64,000 nt of DNA. It comes from Variovorax paradoxus NBRC 15149. Its GTDB lineage: Bacteria > Pseudomonadota > Gammaproteobacteria > Burkholderiales > Burkholderiaceae_C. Shown here piece after piece: positions 27,650 to 36,757 of this stretch. The notes beneath the pieces were generated by a model, which was given only the letters and a program-made list of their open reading frames with translations, ran no database searches and was not told where the DNA came from. Within the stretch, counting starts at the first letter, position 1, and each line of letters begins with the position of its first letter. The stretch lies in assembly GCF_001591365.1 (NCBI RefSeq), contig NZ_BCUT01000001.1:2728001-2792000 (forward strand), given 5' to 3'. Both the position numbers and the translations under genes were made by a program.

Positions 27650-29926
27650 GTGACCGCGCTCAGGCGCCACTGGCCGCGCATTGCCATCACCCTGCTGCCG
27701 GTTTTGCTCGCGCTCGCGCATGCCACCGGCCTCTGGCGCCTGGATGCCATCGACCGGCTCGACCACCTGATCTACGACACCCGCCTGCGCGCCACCATGC
27801 CGGGCACGCTCGACCCGCGCATCGTGATCGTCGACGTCGACGACGCCAGCCTCACCCGGCAGGGCCAATGGCCCTGGTCGCGCGACAAGCTGGCCCGGCT
27901 CACCCGGGAGCTCACCGGGCGGCAGCAGGCGGCGGCGCTGGGCTTCGACGTGATGTTCGTCGAGCCCGACCGCAGCTCCGGCCTCGACAAGCTGCGCCAG
28001 ATCGCACGCGGGCCGCTGCGCGAAATGCCGGGGCTGGCCTCTGAAATCGACCGGCTCGCCCCCACGCTCGACAACGACGCCATCTTTGCCGCCGCCATGC
28101 AGGGCCAGCGCGTGGCGCTCGGCTACTACTTCACGCGCACCGAAAAGCCCGGCGCCAAGGGCCAGCTGCCGCCGGCCCCCGTGCTGCAGGCCGAGGCCTT
28201 TCCGCCGGGCCGCGGCTATGCCACCGCCTGGAACGGCTTTGGCGCCAGCCTGCCGGTGCTGGCCGATGCCGCGCCGGCGGCGGGCTTTCTCAACACGCTG
28301 GTCATGTCGAACGGCGACGGCGTCATCCGCGCCGTGCCGCTCATCGCCCGCTATGAGGGCGACCGCGCCCGGCCCGGCTACTACGAATCGCTGGGCCTGG
28401 CCGTCTACCGGCTTGCCAGCGGCTCGCCGCCCGTGCGGCCGGCCTTTGCACCCGGCGGATCCGGCGGCGCCGCGCCGCCGCTCCAATCCCTGCTGGTCGG
28501 CGGCCTGCGCATCCCCGTCAACGAAGCCGCTTCCATGCAGGTGCCGTTCCGCGGCCCCGGCGGCGCGCACGGCGGATCGTTCCGCTACGTGTCGGCCGGC
28601 GACGTGCTCGAAGGGCGGCTCGCGCCCGGCGAGCTGAAGGACCGCATCGTGCTCGTCGGCGCCACCGCGCCGGGCCTGCAGGACCTGCGCGCCACCCCCG
28701 TCGGCGCTGCCTTCCCCGGCGTCGAAGTGCATGCCAACATCGTCTCGGCCATGCTCGACCACCGCCTGCTCGCGGTGCCCGACTATGCCCCGGGTTATGA
28801 AGTGCTCAGCGTGCTGGCCGCGGGCCTCGTGCTGGCGCTGGGGCTGTCGCTGCTGCCCGCCCCGCGCGCCGTGGTGCTGGCCATTGCCACCCTCGCGGCG
28901 CTGGTCGGCGTCAATGCCTGGCTCTACCAGCGCCACAGCCTCGTGCTGCCGCTTGCCTCCGCGCTGACCATGGCGGTGCTCGCCTTTGCCTTCAACATGG
29001 GCTGGGGCTACTTCATCGAGTCGCGCGCGCGCCGGGGGCTGGTGCGGCTCTTCGGCACCTACGTGCCGCCGCAGCTCGTCAAGGAAATGCTCGTCACCCC
29101 CGGCCGCTACAGCATGCGCGCCGAGAGCAAGCACATGACCGTCATGTTCTGCGACATGCGCAACTTCACCCGCCTGTCGGAGCAGATGGCTCCGGCCGAA
29201 CTGCAGGCCTTCCTGAACAACGTGTTCAACCGGCTCACCAGCGTCATCAGCACCCACCGCGGCACCGTCGACAAATACATGGGCGACTGCGTCATGGCCT
29301 TCTGGGGCGCCCCCATCGACACCCCCGAGCACGCCACCCTGGCCGTGCGCGCCGCGCTCGACATGGCCGAGGCTGTGCGCGACATCAACAACATCCACCG
29401 CACCACCGGCCGGCCCGAGATCAGCGTGGGCATCGGCATCAACAGCGGCGTCATGAGCGTGGGCGACATGGGCTCGGCCGCGCGGCGCAGCTACACCGTC
29501 GTTGGCGATGCGGTCAACCTGGCCTCCCGCCTCGAAGGCCTGAGCGTGCACTACGGCGTGGAAATCGTCGCCAGCGGCGCCACCCGCGAACTCGCGCCCG
29601 GCTTCGTCTGGCAGGAGCTCGACAGCGTGCTCGTCAAGGGCCGGGCGCAGGCCGTGGCCGTCTTCACGCCGCTCGGCGCCACCGCGCAGGCAGAGGCCCA
29701 GAGCCCTGCCGCACTGCAGCAATCCGCCCAGCTGCAGCGCTGGGCCGAAGTGCTGGCCGCCTACCGCCGCCAGGACTGGGCCATGGGCCGCAACCTGCTG
29801 GATCCGCTGCTGACCGCGGATGCCAAAAAAGTCCTTTACCAGCTCTACGCACAACGATTAGCCTCCATGGCGTTGCGGCCCCAAGACCCCGAATGGGACG
29901 GCGCAACCCGCTTCGAAACCAAATGA
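27650..29926 (+). CDS. CHASE2-containing class III adenylate/guanylate cyclase
   Basis: The 758-residue protein starts with GTG at 27650. After a membrane helix (residues 10-25) comes a large extracytoplasmic CHASE2 sensor (about 30-380), with DPRIVIVDVDDASL and DRIVLVGATAPGLQDLR as hallmarks. Three C-terminal membrane helices (about 385-455) and a class III cyclase domain (about 480-690) follow. Metal-binding Asp residues sit in FCDMRNFT (about 501) and KYMGDCVMAF (about 546), and VGDAVNLASRLEGL is the transition-state region. It should make cAMP or cGMP in response to an external cue. Its stop overlaps a possible start of the phosphodiesterase-like gene. Confidence 0.93.
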   Translation: MTALRRHWPRIAITLLPVLLALAHATGLWRLDAIDRLDHLIYDTRLRATMPGTLDPRIVIVDVDDASLTRQGQWPWSRDKLARLTRELTGRQQAAALGFDVMFVEPDRSSGLDKLRQIARGPLREMPGLASEIDRLAPTLDNDAIFAAAMQGQRVALGYYFTRTEKPGAKGQLPPAPVLQAEAFPPGRGYATAWNGFGASLPVLADAAPAAGFLNTLVMSNGDGVIRAVPLIARYEGDRARPGYYESLGLAVYRLASGSPPVRPAFAPGGSGGAAPPLQSLLVGGLRIPVNEAASMQVPFRGPGGAHGGSFRYVSAGDVLEGRLAPGELKDRIVLVGATAPGLQDLRATPVGAAFPGVEVHANIVSAMLDHRLLAVPDYAPGYEVLSVLAAGLVLALGLSLLPAPRAVVLAIATLAALVGVNAWLYQRHSLVLPLASALTMAVLAFAFNMGWGYFIESRARRGLVRLFGTYVPPQLVKEMLVTPGRYSMRAESKHMTVMFCDMRNFTRLSEQMAPAELQAFLNNVFNRLTSVISTHRGTVDKYMGDCVMAFWGAPIDTPEHATLAVRAALDMAEAVRDINNIHRTTGRPEISVGIGINSGVMSVGDMGSAARRSYTVVGDAVNLASRLEGLSVHYGVEIVASGATRELAPGFVWQELDSVLVKGRAQAVAVFTPLGATAQAEAQSPAALQQSAQLQRWAEVLAAYRRQDWAMGRNLLDPLLTADAKKVLYQLYAQRLASMALRPQDPEWDGATRFETK

Positions 29927-29958
29927 CGGCAGAAGACACAAGCAGAGGGTCTCTCACA

Positions 29959-30762
29959 ATGCAGGTTCGCGTGCTGGGTTGCTCGGGCGCCATTGCCAAG
30001 GACTGCCGGACCACCTCGTTCCTGATCGACACCGACCTGCTCGTCGATGCGGGCACCGGCGTGGGCGACCTCACCCTCGACGAAATGGCCGGCATCGACG
30101 ACGTGGTGCTCACCCACTGCCACCTCGACCACATCGCCGCGTTGCCCCTCATGCTCGACGCCGTCGGCGGCCGCCGCACCCGCTCGCTGCGCGTGCACGC
30201 CCTGCGCGCCACCATCGAGGCGCTGCGCGCCCATGTGTTCAACAACGTCATCTGGCCCGACTTCGAGAGCATTCCCAGCCCCGAGGCCCCCTTCGTGAGC
30301 TTTCACGACATTGCCGTGGGCCAGGTGCTGCAACTGGGCACCGCCGCCCCCAAGCGCATCGAGGTGCTGCCCGCCGTGCACACCGTGCCCGCCTGCGGCT
30401 TTGCCGTGAGCCGCGCCGAGGGCGGCGCCAACTGGGTCTTCACCGGCGACACCGAGCGCAACACCCCCTTCTGGGACCGCCTCAACGCCCTGGACGTGGC
30501 CATGCTCGTCATAGAAACCGCATTCAGCAACCGCGAGCAGGCCCTGGCCGAACGCAGCCTGCACCTGTCGCCCCGCGCCCTGGCCGATGAGCTGGCGCAC
30601 ATCGATCCGGGCAAGCAGTTTCCGATCTACATCACCCACACCAAGCCGGCGGAAACCGAAGAGATCATGTGGCAAATCGAGCATCTGGCCGGGCACCAGG
30701 TGGCGGGGCTGGCGCAGCGGGATATTCGGTGGTTGAAGGCGAATGGGGTGCTGACTTTTTGA
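29959..30762 (+). CDS. metallo-beta-lactamase-fold 3',5'-cyclic-nucleotide phosphodiesterase-like protein
   Basis: The 267-residue protein has the MBL metal-binding motif THCHLDH (H53, H55, D57, H58), then VHTVPACGFAV, FTGDTERN and YITHTKPAE, the layout of class II cyclic-nucleotide phosphodiesterases (CpdP/PDE1-like) and related MBL hydrolases. Sitting directly after a nucleotide cyclase gene, it may degrade the product made by it. The ATG at 29959 has a GAGGG 9 nt upstream and is preferred; the ATG at 29923, overlapping the cyclase stop, would add 12 residues. Substrate preference is inferred from context only. Confidence 0.82.
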   Translation: MQVRVLGCSGAIAKDCRTTSFLIDTDLLVDAGTGVGDLTLDEMAGIDDVVLTHCHLDHIAALPLMLDAVGGRRTRSLRVHALRATIEALRAHVFNNVIWPDFESIPSPEAPFVSFHDIAVGQVLQLGTAAPKRIEVLPAVHTVPACGFAVSRAEGGANWVFTGDTERNTPFWDRLNALDVAMLVIETAFSNREQALAERSLHLSPRALADELAHIDPGKQFPIYITHTKPAETEEIMWQIEHLAGHQVAGLAQRDIRWLKANGVLTF

Positions 30763-30893
30763 GTCGGTGGAGGCCGAGCGGGCTGACAAATTTGTCACGC
30801 TCTGTAGCATTTGGAAGCAGTTTCTGTCACTCGATGTAACCGGATTGAGTGCAAAGTGCTCGGTTTTGGCGGTTCCGGGGCTCGCAAGCGGGA

Positions 30894-30908
30894 TGGCACA
30901 GATGCTGC
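30894..30908 (+). promoter_or_regulatory. sigma-54 (-24/-12) promoter of pilA
   Basis: TGGCAC-N7-GC: GG at 30895-30896 and GC at 30907-30908 are exactly 10 nt apart, the invariant spacing for RpoN. It lies 59 nt upstream of the pilA ATG. In Pseudomonas and other genera pilA is driven by RpoN with PilSR, so the match is functionally sensible. Confidence 0.72.
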
Positions 30909-30967
30909 GGAAGGTACTACGCTCCGGGCTTGGTTCCCGGGCTGTACAAACCAACCTGGAGTTTTGA

Positions 30968-31459
30968 ATGAACCGTCGTTCTATCGCACGTAACGTGCAA
31001 AAGGGTTTCACCCTTATCGAATTGATGATCGTTGTGGCGATCATTGGTATCTTGGCTGCTGTGGCTCTGCCGGCGTATCAAGATTACATTGTGAAATCTA
31101 AGTGGGCCGTCAACATCACTGAAATTGAAGGTGTCAAGTCCGCCATTAAGGCATGCATGGATGACTCGGCCGGTGATGGCACTCTTTGCGACTCGCTGAC
31201 AGAACTGCAGAAGTACGGCTTTGCTGGTACTGCGCTGCCGACCCCCAAGTATGCAGCTGTCGTCGCTCTTACTGGCACGGCCGCAACTTCGGGCGCCACT
31301 CCTACTCCTGGTAAAGTGAATATCGCTTTCACCGGAACGGCTGAAGTGAAATCGTTGGTTTATAACGCCGACTGCGCAATCAACGCGAGCGGCAATATCG
31401 CATGTACTGCGACAGGTACTGACACCCTGGGCAACTACGTAAAGACGACGGGTCGCTAA
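30968..31459 (+). CDS. pilA: type IV major pilin
   Basis: The 163-residue prepilin has a 13-residue basic leader with cleavage at [12 protein letters not shown] (Gly13/Phe14) and Glu at mature position 5. An N-terminal hydrophobic assembly helix is followed by a Thr/Gly/Ala-rich globular part with two Cys pairs (ACMDD/TLCDS and DCAINAS/IACTAT). PilD would cleave and methylate it, and PilB/PilT drive assembly and retraction. The gene's codon use is more AT-rich than its neighbours, as usual for highly expressed and variable pilins. A Shine-Dalgarno (GGAG) lies about 9 nt upstream and a strong terminator follows. Confidence 0.95.
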   Translation: MNRRSIARNVQKGFTLIELMIVVAIIGILAAVALPAYQDYIVKSKWAVNITEIEGVKSAIKACMDDSAGDGTLCDSLTELQKYGFAGTALPTPKYAAVVALTGTAATSGATPTPGKVNIAFTGTAEVKSLVYNADCAINASGNIACTATGTDTLGNYVKTTGR

Positions 31460-31491
31460 AATCGATTACGCCCAAAAATAGCATGTATCGA

Positions 31492-31513
31492 GCCGCCTTC
31501 GGGCGGCTTTTTT
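31492..31513 (+). terminator. intrinsic terminator of pilA
   Basis: GCCGCC-TTCG-GGCGGC stem-loop with a stable tetraloop followed by six T residues, 33 nt after the pilA stop. Confidence 0.92.
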
Positions 31514-31911
31514 GTTTATTCGGCTTATTCTAATTTAGAGCATTCCTCAGGGTCCTGAAGTCGCCGGTGGATAAAACGCGCTATGCAGCTCAGCAACACA
31601 CGTCATTAACGAAGCGCTACTGCGGTCGAACCACCAAATCTGTCGGACCTCGACAGCAGCAGGTGGGTATTCGAAAAAGCGAAGAGTTTCAGAGTAAGCA
31701 ATCAGCGAAATAAGTTTGATCTCACGCTTGCGGCTGGGAACGGCGCGTGCGCTCGATTCTCATCAGGCATGACACTTAGCGGTGCGAGACGGTCTGGATT
31801 CGCCGCATGAGGAGTGCGTGGCCTGAATTAAGCTTCAGTCGTGCGCTTGCTTACAGTCCGGCGCATCGATGGCATAGTCAGGCTGAGCACACGCCATCTT
31901 GCACAAGTCGG

Positions 31912-32346
31912 TCATCGAAGCTGAGCAGGTGGGCTCAACGTGCTGATGCCATCGCTGAAATGTACCGAGCGTGGTGGAACGGGGATCGAGGGCCTAGTGT
32001 GATCGCAGCTTGCGCCGAAGTAGCTCGCCTCGGCAGACGACATCCCTATCGAGTTTGCGAAGTGCCGCAGGCCACGAACTGTGTAGATCGGCACCAGCGG
32101 CGCGGCAGCTGAGTGCTCGACTCTGCGAAAACCCAGCAGACCCACGCGTTGGTAGAAGAATTTAAGCCAATTCAATTGCAGTGAATACTGCAATTGTGGG
32201 TCGGCATCTGTGATCTTTTTGTGGAAATGTGAGCGGATTTGTCGATCTGGGTAGGCGTCCCACTTTTTGATCCGGCTTTGAATTTCAAGTCGAACGCTAG
32301 AGGGAATGATCTCATTTGCGGTTGCGAAGATTGGCTTAACTTCTAT
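31912..32346 (-). pseudogene. possible 5'-truncated gene remnant
   Basis: A 144-codon open stretch on the minus strand with protein-like composition (for example IQSRIKKWDAYPDRQIRSHF and LQLNWLKFFYQRVGLLGFRR) but no ATG or GTG start at its 5' end. The only usable initiator is a TTG at 32191-32193, and a stop (TAA at 32347-32349) precedes it in frame. It therefore looks like the tail of a gene whose beginning has been lost. No family is recognised. The plus-strand frame over the same bases has a poorer composition. Confidence 0.35.
32173..32196. repeat. perfect 10-bp inverted repeat (hairpin)
   Basis: CAATTGCAGT-GAAT-ACTGCAATTG: two perfect 10-bp arms with a 4-nt loop in AT-rich DNA. No T-run follows in either direction, so it is not a standard terminator. 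It could be a regulatory palindrome or a scar of a lost mobile element. Confidence 0.6.
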
Positions 32347-32357
32347 TTAAAACCAGA

Positions 32358-32540
32358 CTAAATTGGAACTTTATTTTCGGTTGCCTCAACCGCTAGATAG
32401 GCAAGCTCAAAGCATCGCGGATGCCGGTTGACATCTAATGAAAGCAATAGCGAGCCTTTTGAAGTGTGCTCCACGCCGCTGGCATTTGCCGCACCTCCGA
32501 GCGTCTTTCGATCGATCAATTTGTAATTATTTCCCGCCAC
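32358..32540 (-). CDS. short open frame overlapping the end of pilY1 (doubtful)
   Basis: A 60-codon frame beginning MAGNNYKLIDRKTLGGAANA with an ATG 22 nt inside the pilY1 3' end. It has no recognisable domain, its codon bias is weak, and no clear Shine-Dalgarno is visible. It could be a small accessory gene of the pilus operon but is more likely chance or part of the eroded region. Confidence 0.2.
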   Translation of the reverse strand: MAGNNYKLIDRKTLGGAANASGVEHTSKGSLLLSLDVNRHPRCFELAYLAVEATENKVPI

Positions 32541-35500
32541 ATGATGCGGGTTGGGGTGGTGGCCGATGGAACTGCCACGTCATAGACCTTGTTCTTGCCA
32601 TCCGAAGTTCGCACAAGAATCTTCACTGTGCCGTTTGGCAGTCCTTCAGGTTGCACGCGGCTCGCGAGCACATTCCCCACAAAACGGCTGGTCAGATTGG
32701 GAATGGCCCCGCCGTTGCTGTAGTTCAGGAAATAAAGATTCGAACTCCCGCCGGGCGTGCAGGGGTCGCTCGATGGAATGTTTGTCGTGAACGCAAGCAC
32801 GCCCTGGAACAGCACCGGACTCGTATAAGCGCGCTCGCCGACTGGCGTCGTTGCAAAGTCGAGGACCCAGCCTTTCTTGGTCGTGAGATCCAGTGGATTA
32901 GTGGTGACGTTGACGTTCGTACCCGACGTCGTGGCGGTCTGCCGTACGAGCTGAGTGCGCAGTGGCGTGATCGTCGGATTGTCGGATTTGTCGTCGAGCA
33001 GGCCATAGAACGATTGCGGCAGGCTGGCGCTGGCATTGGCCCCTGTGGCGCCCGGAATGTCGGAAGCTCCAAGGTATTGGCCGGTGCCCACGTAGACCAT
33101 ACGCTTGCCCTTCACCACGCCCAACTCGGGCGAGGCGGTAATGGGCTGCACCCTGCCGCTGGTGTCTACCAGGGTTGCGAGGCGCTTGACGTTCCAGTCA
33201 GTTGTCGAGGTGGCCGAAAGGTCGAACCGCCACACGTTGCCGAGCAGGTCGCCGCCGTAGACATAGTCCGCGGTGTCGTCGGTGCCAGGACTCACCAGGA
33301 ACGCGCTGACTTTTGCGAGGCCACTGGGGTTGGCGCTGCTGCCCGTACCGGTGCTTAGGTCCTTGATCAGGGCGCCGGTGGCGGTATTCAGCACAAACAG
33401 GTGGCCGGCACCATCGCCGCCGGTATCGGCGCCGTTGTTGTAGCCCGACGTCACCAGCGTGACCCAGCCAGCCGCCTTCGTCTTCACGTTGAGCGGCGTG
33501 CCGTAGCTGTAGCCGATGTTGTTCTTGACCGCCGCCGGGGTGCTGGCATTGGGAAACTCCCACATGACTTTGCTGGCTACCGCAGTGTCCGAAGCCGCCG
33601 TGGGGTCGGTCACGTTCAGCGCGAAATAGCCTCTTCCGCCCTTGGCGAGGCCGCCGATCAGGACCGTGGCCCAGCTGGGCGTCGGAGGCGTGGGCTGGTT
33701 TGCGAGCGTGTTGCTGAGATCGACGTCCGTGGCTACCGAGGTTCCGTCCACGTAGAAGCGATGCTGGAACGTGGGGCTTTGTTGTGTCAGACCAACCAGC
33801 GAACTGGTGCCGGTTGAAGTCGTGGAGAGGTTGGCATCGACAATGCCGCCCGGCACGTAGGCCCACAACTCATTGCCGGTTGCGGCGTCAAAGGCATGAA
33901 GCATGCCGTCGTTGGCGCCTTGATACACCACCCGGGTACGGCTTGCGGCCGTTCCGGCCTTGAATGTCGAATAGCCCGGGTCGGTATAGCTCGAACGGGG
34001 CGCCGATACGTAGGTTGGTTCGCCGTTCACAATGTCGCCCAGCACGTGCGTGCGGGTACGGTACGGTTGGCCGCTGGTGCTGTCGGTGCCTTCCTTGCTG
34101 CGATCGCCCCGCAGGTAGGAGAACACCGCAGCGTTGTCGCTTGGGCCCGGAGGGGTTGCCACCGAGTTGAAGCGCGATACCTTCGCGCTCAGGCCGGTGG
34201 TGGTGAAAGGCACGCCATTGCTGCCGTCGAAGCTCGCGATTTTCCGCGTTCCGAATGCCTTGCTATCGAGCAGCGACTGGGCAGACCAAAGCGGTGTGCT
34301 GCCCAGCAATCCGGTATTAACGTCGATCGCAAAGGCTTCGAGATCGCCGTACCACGTCCCTGAATTGAAGCTCGAGGCAAAGGCCGTGTTGTCCCCCGAT
34401 TGCACGTTCGGGTTGCTCACCGCCACCGAGGCCGCTGCGCCCGTGCGATTGACGATGTTGTTGAGGATGGAGCCGAGCGCGGTTTGCAGCTTGGCCGGAT
34501 CCTTCGCATTGAAGTATTGGCCGTGGCCGTTGAGCGCCGCATGCCAGAGGTCGTCGATGGCGGTGGCCGAATCTGCTGCTGGCGCCGGCCAGGCGTCTGT
34601 GCCGGTGGGCGGCGTGGAAACCGTGCCACTGGCGCCAAGACCGATGGTAAAGGTGACCATGTGCTGCCATGTGGCCGGGTCGGAAGGATTGGAAGCCACC
34701 TTGCCTGCCGAGGATGTGGGCGCAGTAAGGTCCGAAATCCAATACTTCATCGCTACATCGGCGAGCGTGTCCGAAGTATCGGAGCCGCCGTAGAAAGGAG
34801 CTGGAAAGCGCTGCCCCGCCACAAGAGGTACGCCTGCAATGGGGTCGTTGATGGCCGCTCCTGTATCAGCATCTCTATAGACATTGGCTGGCAAGGTCGG
34901 AACGGTTTGGTCCGTGTTTCCTACGGAGGCACTGTCACTCCCATTCCAGTAGCCGTCGGTGGAGAGAATGGTGTAGTTGGGCGTACAAGCCAGAGGGACC
35001 GTCGTCGACCGCGCGGTCGTCGTGTTTGCCCCTGGCATGGTTCCAGTTCTGAAATATTCACCCGCGCGCTCAAGCGCTGGAATCAAAGGTGTGCCGCCAC
35101 CTGGATTGATGGAATACAGCTTGTTGTACCAAGTATTTTTTTGCGTGCTGCCGAAATCCGACAACGCGACAAAATTCGTTGCGTTCGTATTGACGTCACT
35201 GCTGTTGTTATTGATTGTCGAAAAACCTACGCGCGACTTGTTATCGAGAACTGAGAAGGCGAGACCCAGCGAGCTTTTTGCCGTATGAATGCGCGTGCGG
35301 TAGTAAGAGAACCAGTTGGCAAAGTTCTGTATTTCCTGAGCATAGGTACAAGTTGCTCCCGTTCCACAGTCGGTTCTTGTGGAGGCTTTGGGGTAGGTAG
35401 CCGTCGCGCTGGTGATCTCGACCCGGTTGTAATTGCTGTCGGAATCCTGCCCGCTTGAACCGCTTTCGGTACCCGAACCCTTCCAAACATAGTAGAAAGC

Positions 35501-36034
35501 ATAACGGGCATAACTCGTGGTCTTCGTCCCGCTCGACGTGTCCGCGCAGTTCCTGTTTGCTGCAAAGCTGCTGGTATAGCGTGGCAGATCTGGTGGGGTC
35601 GTTGTATTCCAGCATGTCTCCGTAAGATCAACCGTCGCAGTGGAGCCGTTGGTGGTCGCATAAGGATCGACTCGTGCTGATGCGGCCGAACTCGCAGGCA
35701 TCGACGAAGTGAAGGTCGGCGCGGTGCTGTCGTACTTGACGCCGGGCAAATAGGTGATGGTAGGGTTGTAATAGAGTTCGTTGAACGTCGGCGAGTAGTA
35801 GGCTCTCCGGCTCTTCGAGAATTCCGCTGTCGCGTCGGTGCCGGTGATCGATCCCCACTCCATACTTCCAGAGTTGTCGAGCGTGAAAAGAATGTTCGGC
35901 TTGGCCCGGCTCTGCACAATGAGCGGAACATCTGTCAGGTCGGTCGCTGCAAGGGCGGCAAAGGGTTGAAACACCAGCGAAGCCACCATCATTGCGACGA
36001 TGCTGGTCGATGTTCTTTTGGCTATTGATTGCAT
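32516..36034 (-). CDS. pilY1: type IV pilus tip/adhesin protein PilY1 (PilC family)
   Basis: The 1172-residue secreted protein has a signal peptide (about residues 1-29, FAALAA) and a von Willebrand-like N-terminal part beginning with KPNILFTLDNSGSM, a MIDAS-like DxSxS. Its C-terminal half is a PilY1 beta-propeller, with VVYQGANDGMLHAFDA, DYVYGGDLLGNVWRFDL and MVYVGTGQYLG. PilY1 sits at the pilus tip with minor pilins, controls pilus retraction, and acts in adhesion and surface sensing, often in a Ca2+-dependent way. It is the last gene of the minor-pilin operon, 33 nt after pilX. Confidence 0.93.
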   Translation of the reverse strand: MQSIAKRTSTSIVAMMVASLVFQPFAALAATDLTDVPLIVQSRAKPNILFTLDNSGSMEWGSITGTDATAEFSKSRRAYYSPTFNELYYNPTITYLPGVKYDSTAPTFTSSMPASSAASARVDPYATTNGSTATVDLTETCWNTTTPPDLPRYTSSFAANRNCADTSSGTKTTSYARYAFYYVWKGSGTESGSSGQDSDSNYNRVEITSATATYPKASTRTDCGTGATCTYAQEIQNFANWFSYYRTRIHTAKSSLGLAFSVLDNKSRVGFSTINNNSSDVNTNATNFVALSDFGSTQKNTWYNKLYSINPGGGTPLIPALERAGEYFRTGTMPGANTTTARSTTVPLACTPNYTILSTDGYWNGSDSASVGNTDQTVPTLPANVYRDADTGAAINDPIAGVPLVAGQRFPAPFYGGSDTSDTLADVAMKYWISDLTAPTSSAGKVASNPSDPATWQHMVTFTIGLGASGTVSTPPTGTDAWPAPAADSATAIDDLWHAALNGHGQYFNAKDPAKLQTALGSILNNIVNRTGAAASVAVSNPNVQSGDNTAFASSFNSGTWYGDLEAFAIDVNTGLLGSTPLWSAQSLLDSKAFGTRKIASFDGSNGVPFTTTGLSAKVSRFNSVATPPGPSDNAAVFSYLRGDRSKEGTDSTSGQPYRTRTHVLGDIVNGEPTYVSAPRSSYTDPGYSTFKAGTAASRTRVVYQGANDGMLHAFDAATGNELWAYVPGGIVDANLSTTSTGTSSLVGLTQQSPTFQHRFYVDGTSVATDVDLSNTLANQPTPPTPSWATVLIGGLAKGGRGYFALNVTDPTAASDTAVASKVMWEFPNASTPAAVKNNIGYSYGTPLNVKTKAAGWVTLVTSGYNNGADTGGDGAGHLFVLNTATGALIKDLSTGTGSSANPSGLAKVSAFLVSPGTDDTADYVYGGDLLGNVWRFDLSATSTTDWNVKRLATLVDTSGRVQPITASPELGVVKGKRMVYVGTGQYLGASDIPGATGANASASLPQSFYGLLDDKSDNPTITPLRTQLVRQTATTSGTNVNVTTNPLDLTTKKGWVLDFATTPVGERAYTSPVLFQGVLAFTTNIPSSDPCTPGGSSNLYFLNYSNGGAIPNLTSRFVGNVLASRVQPEGLPNGTVKILVRTSDGKNKVYDVAVPSATTPTRIMWREIITN

Positions 36035-36067
36035 GATCGTGTTCGTTGTTATTTCAACTTCGAGATT

Positions 36068-36757
36068 TCAGCCAAAAGGCAATTCGATGGTGGTCTGGAC
36101 AATGCTGAGTGCATTGCGGGGACCCTGGACACGCACCGTCACCCGGTAGTGAATGGTGGGGCGGGTCGGCGGCGGCGGCGTCAGGCTGCCGAAGACATTG
36201 GTGGTCTGCGCATGGCTGTTGAGGTCGTCGCCGGCAGATCCGCCCGAGGAAAACGGCTGCCCCGCTACGCATTTGCTGGTTAGCAAGGTCAGCGGATCGG
36301 TTGTTGCAGGCGCGGTGGTGCAGAGCCTGTCGATGACGTACTGCACCCGATAACTCGATTCGTCACTGCAGCTGATTGCGGTGGCGCCACCTGTCGCGTC
36401 ATAGCAGGGCACATCGGCCCAGTTGTTGCTGGCCACCGCAGTCGGGATGCCGTTGGCGTCTACCGCTTGCATGAGCCGAAAATACTTGCCGGTGACATCG
36501 GCATCCGCCGTTGCGAGAGTTGGCAGCGCGTTGAAAGCGCGTTCTGCCCCCGTGTCGGCCGCACTCGTGGTGGCGCTTTTGAAAGCCACGTTGCCCGATA
36601 TCACCCCCGCCGTGTCTGTGGAGCGAAGCAGTGCCACCGCTGCCAGCGAAAGAACCAGCACCGCAATGAGCGCAATGAAGACGATGACGCCGCGCTGCGC
36701 CCGGTTTGCCCGAGCGCGGACCTCGGCAGTGGAATAGGAAGATGGGAAAAGGGTCAT
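36068..36757 (-). CDS. pilX: type IV pilus minor pilin PilX
   Basis: The 229-residue protein has a basic leader ending QRG-VIVFIALIAVLVLSLAA, the PilX-type N-terminal helix with cleavage after Gly23 and no Glu at mature position 5, as is typical for PilX/GspK-like pilins. The rest is Thr/Ala-rich with paired Cys (PCYD, ISCSDE, RLCTT, SKCVAG). PilX helps prime pilus assembly with PilV, PilW, FimU/FimT and PilE. The ATG overlaps the pilW stop (ATGA), and the 3' end precedes pilY1. Confidence 0.88.
   Translation of the reverse strand: MTLFPSSYSTAEVRARANRAQRGVIVFIALIAVLVLSLAAVALLRSTDTAGVISGNVAFKSATTSAADTGAERAFNALPTLATADADVTGKYFRLMQAVDANGIPTAVASNNWADVPCYDATGGATAISCSDESSYRVQYVIDRLCTTAPATTDPLTLLTSKCVAGQPFSSGGSAGDDLNSHAQTTNVFGSLTPPPPTRPTIHYRVTVRVQGPRNALSIVQTTIELPFG

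Larger units (their letters stand above)
31514..32515. other. eroded, lower-GC region with no intact gene
   Basis: This roughly 1-kb gap between pilA and the pilY1 stop has clearly lower GC than the rest of the window and no complete gene that I can support. It contains a 5'-truncated reading frame on the minus strand (31912-32346), a perfect hairpin at 32173-32196 and a short minus-strand frame at 32358-32540 overlapping the end of pilY1. I saw no insertion-sequence ends. Confidence 0.6.

Noticed and set aside
26888..29854. A 988-codon open frame on the minus strand
   Set aside because: It lies opposite the CHASE2 cyclase and FHA genes, whose motifs are clear. Its His/Arg/Gly-rich composition is typical of a GC-rich shadow.
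31807..32112. A 101-codon plus-strand frame in the eroded gap
   Set aside because: Poor composition, no Shine-Dalgarno and overlap with a better minus-strand frame.
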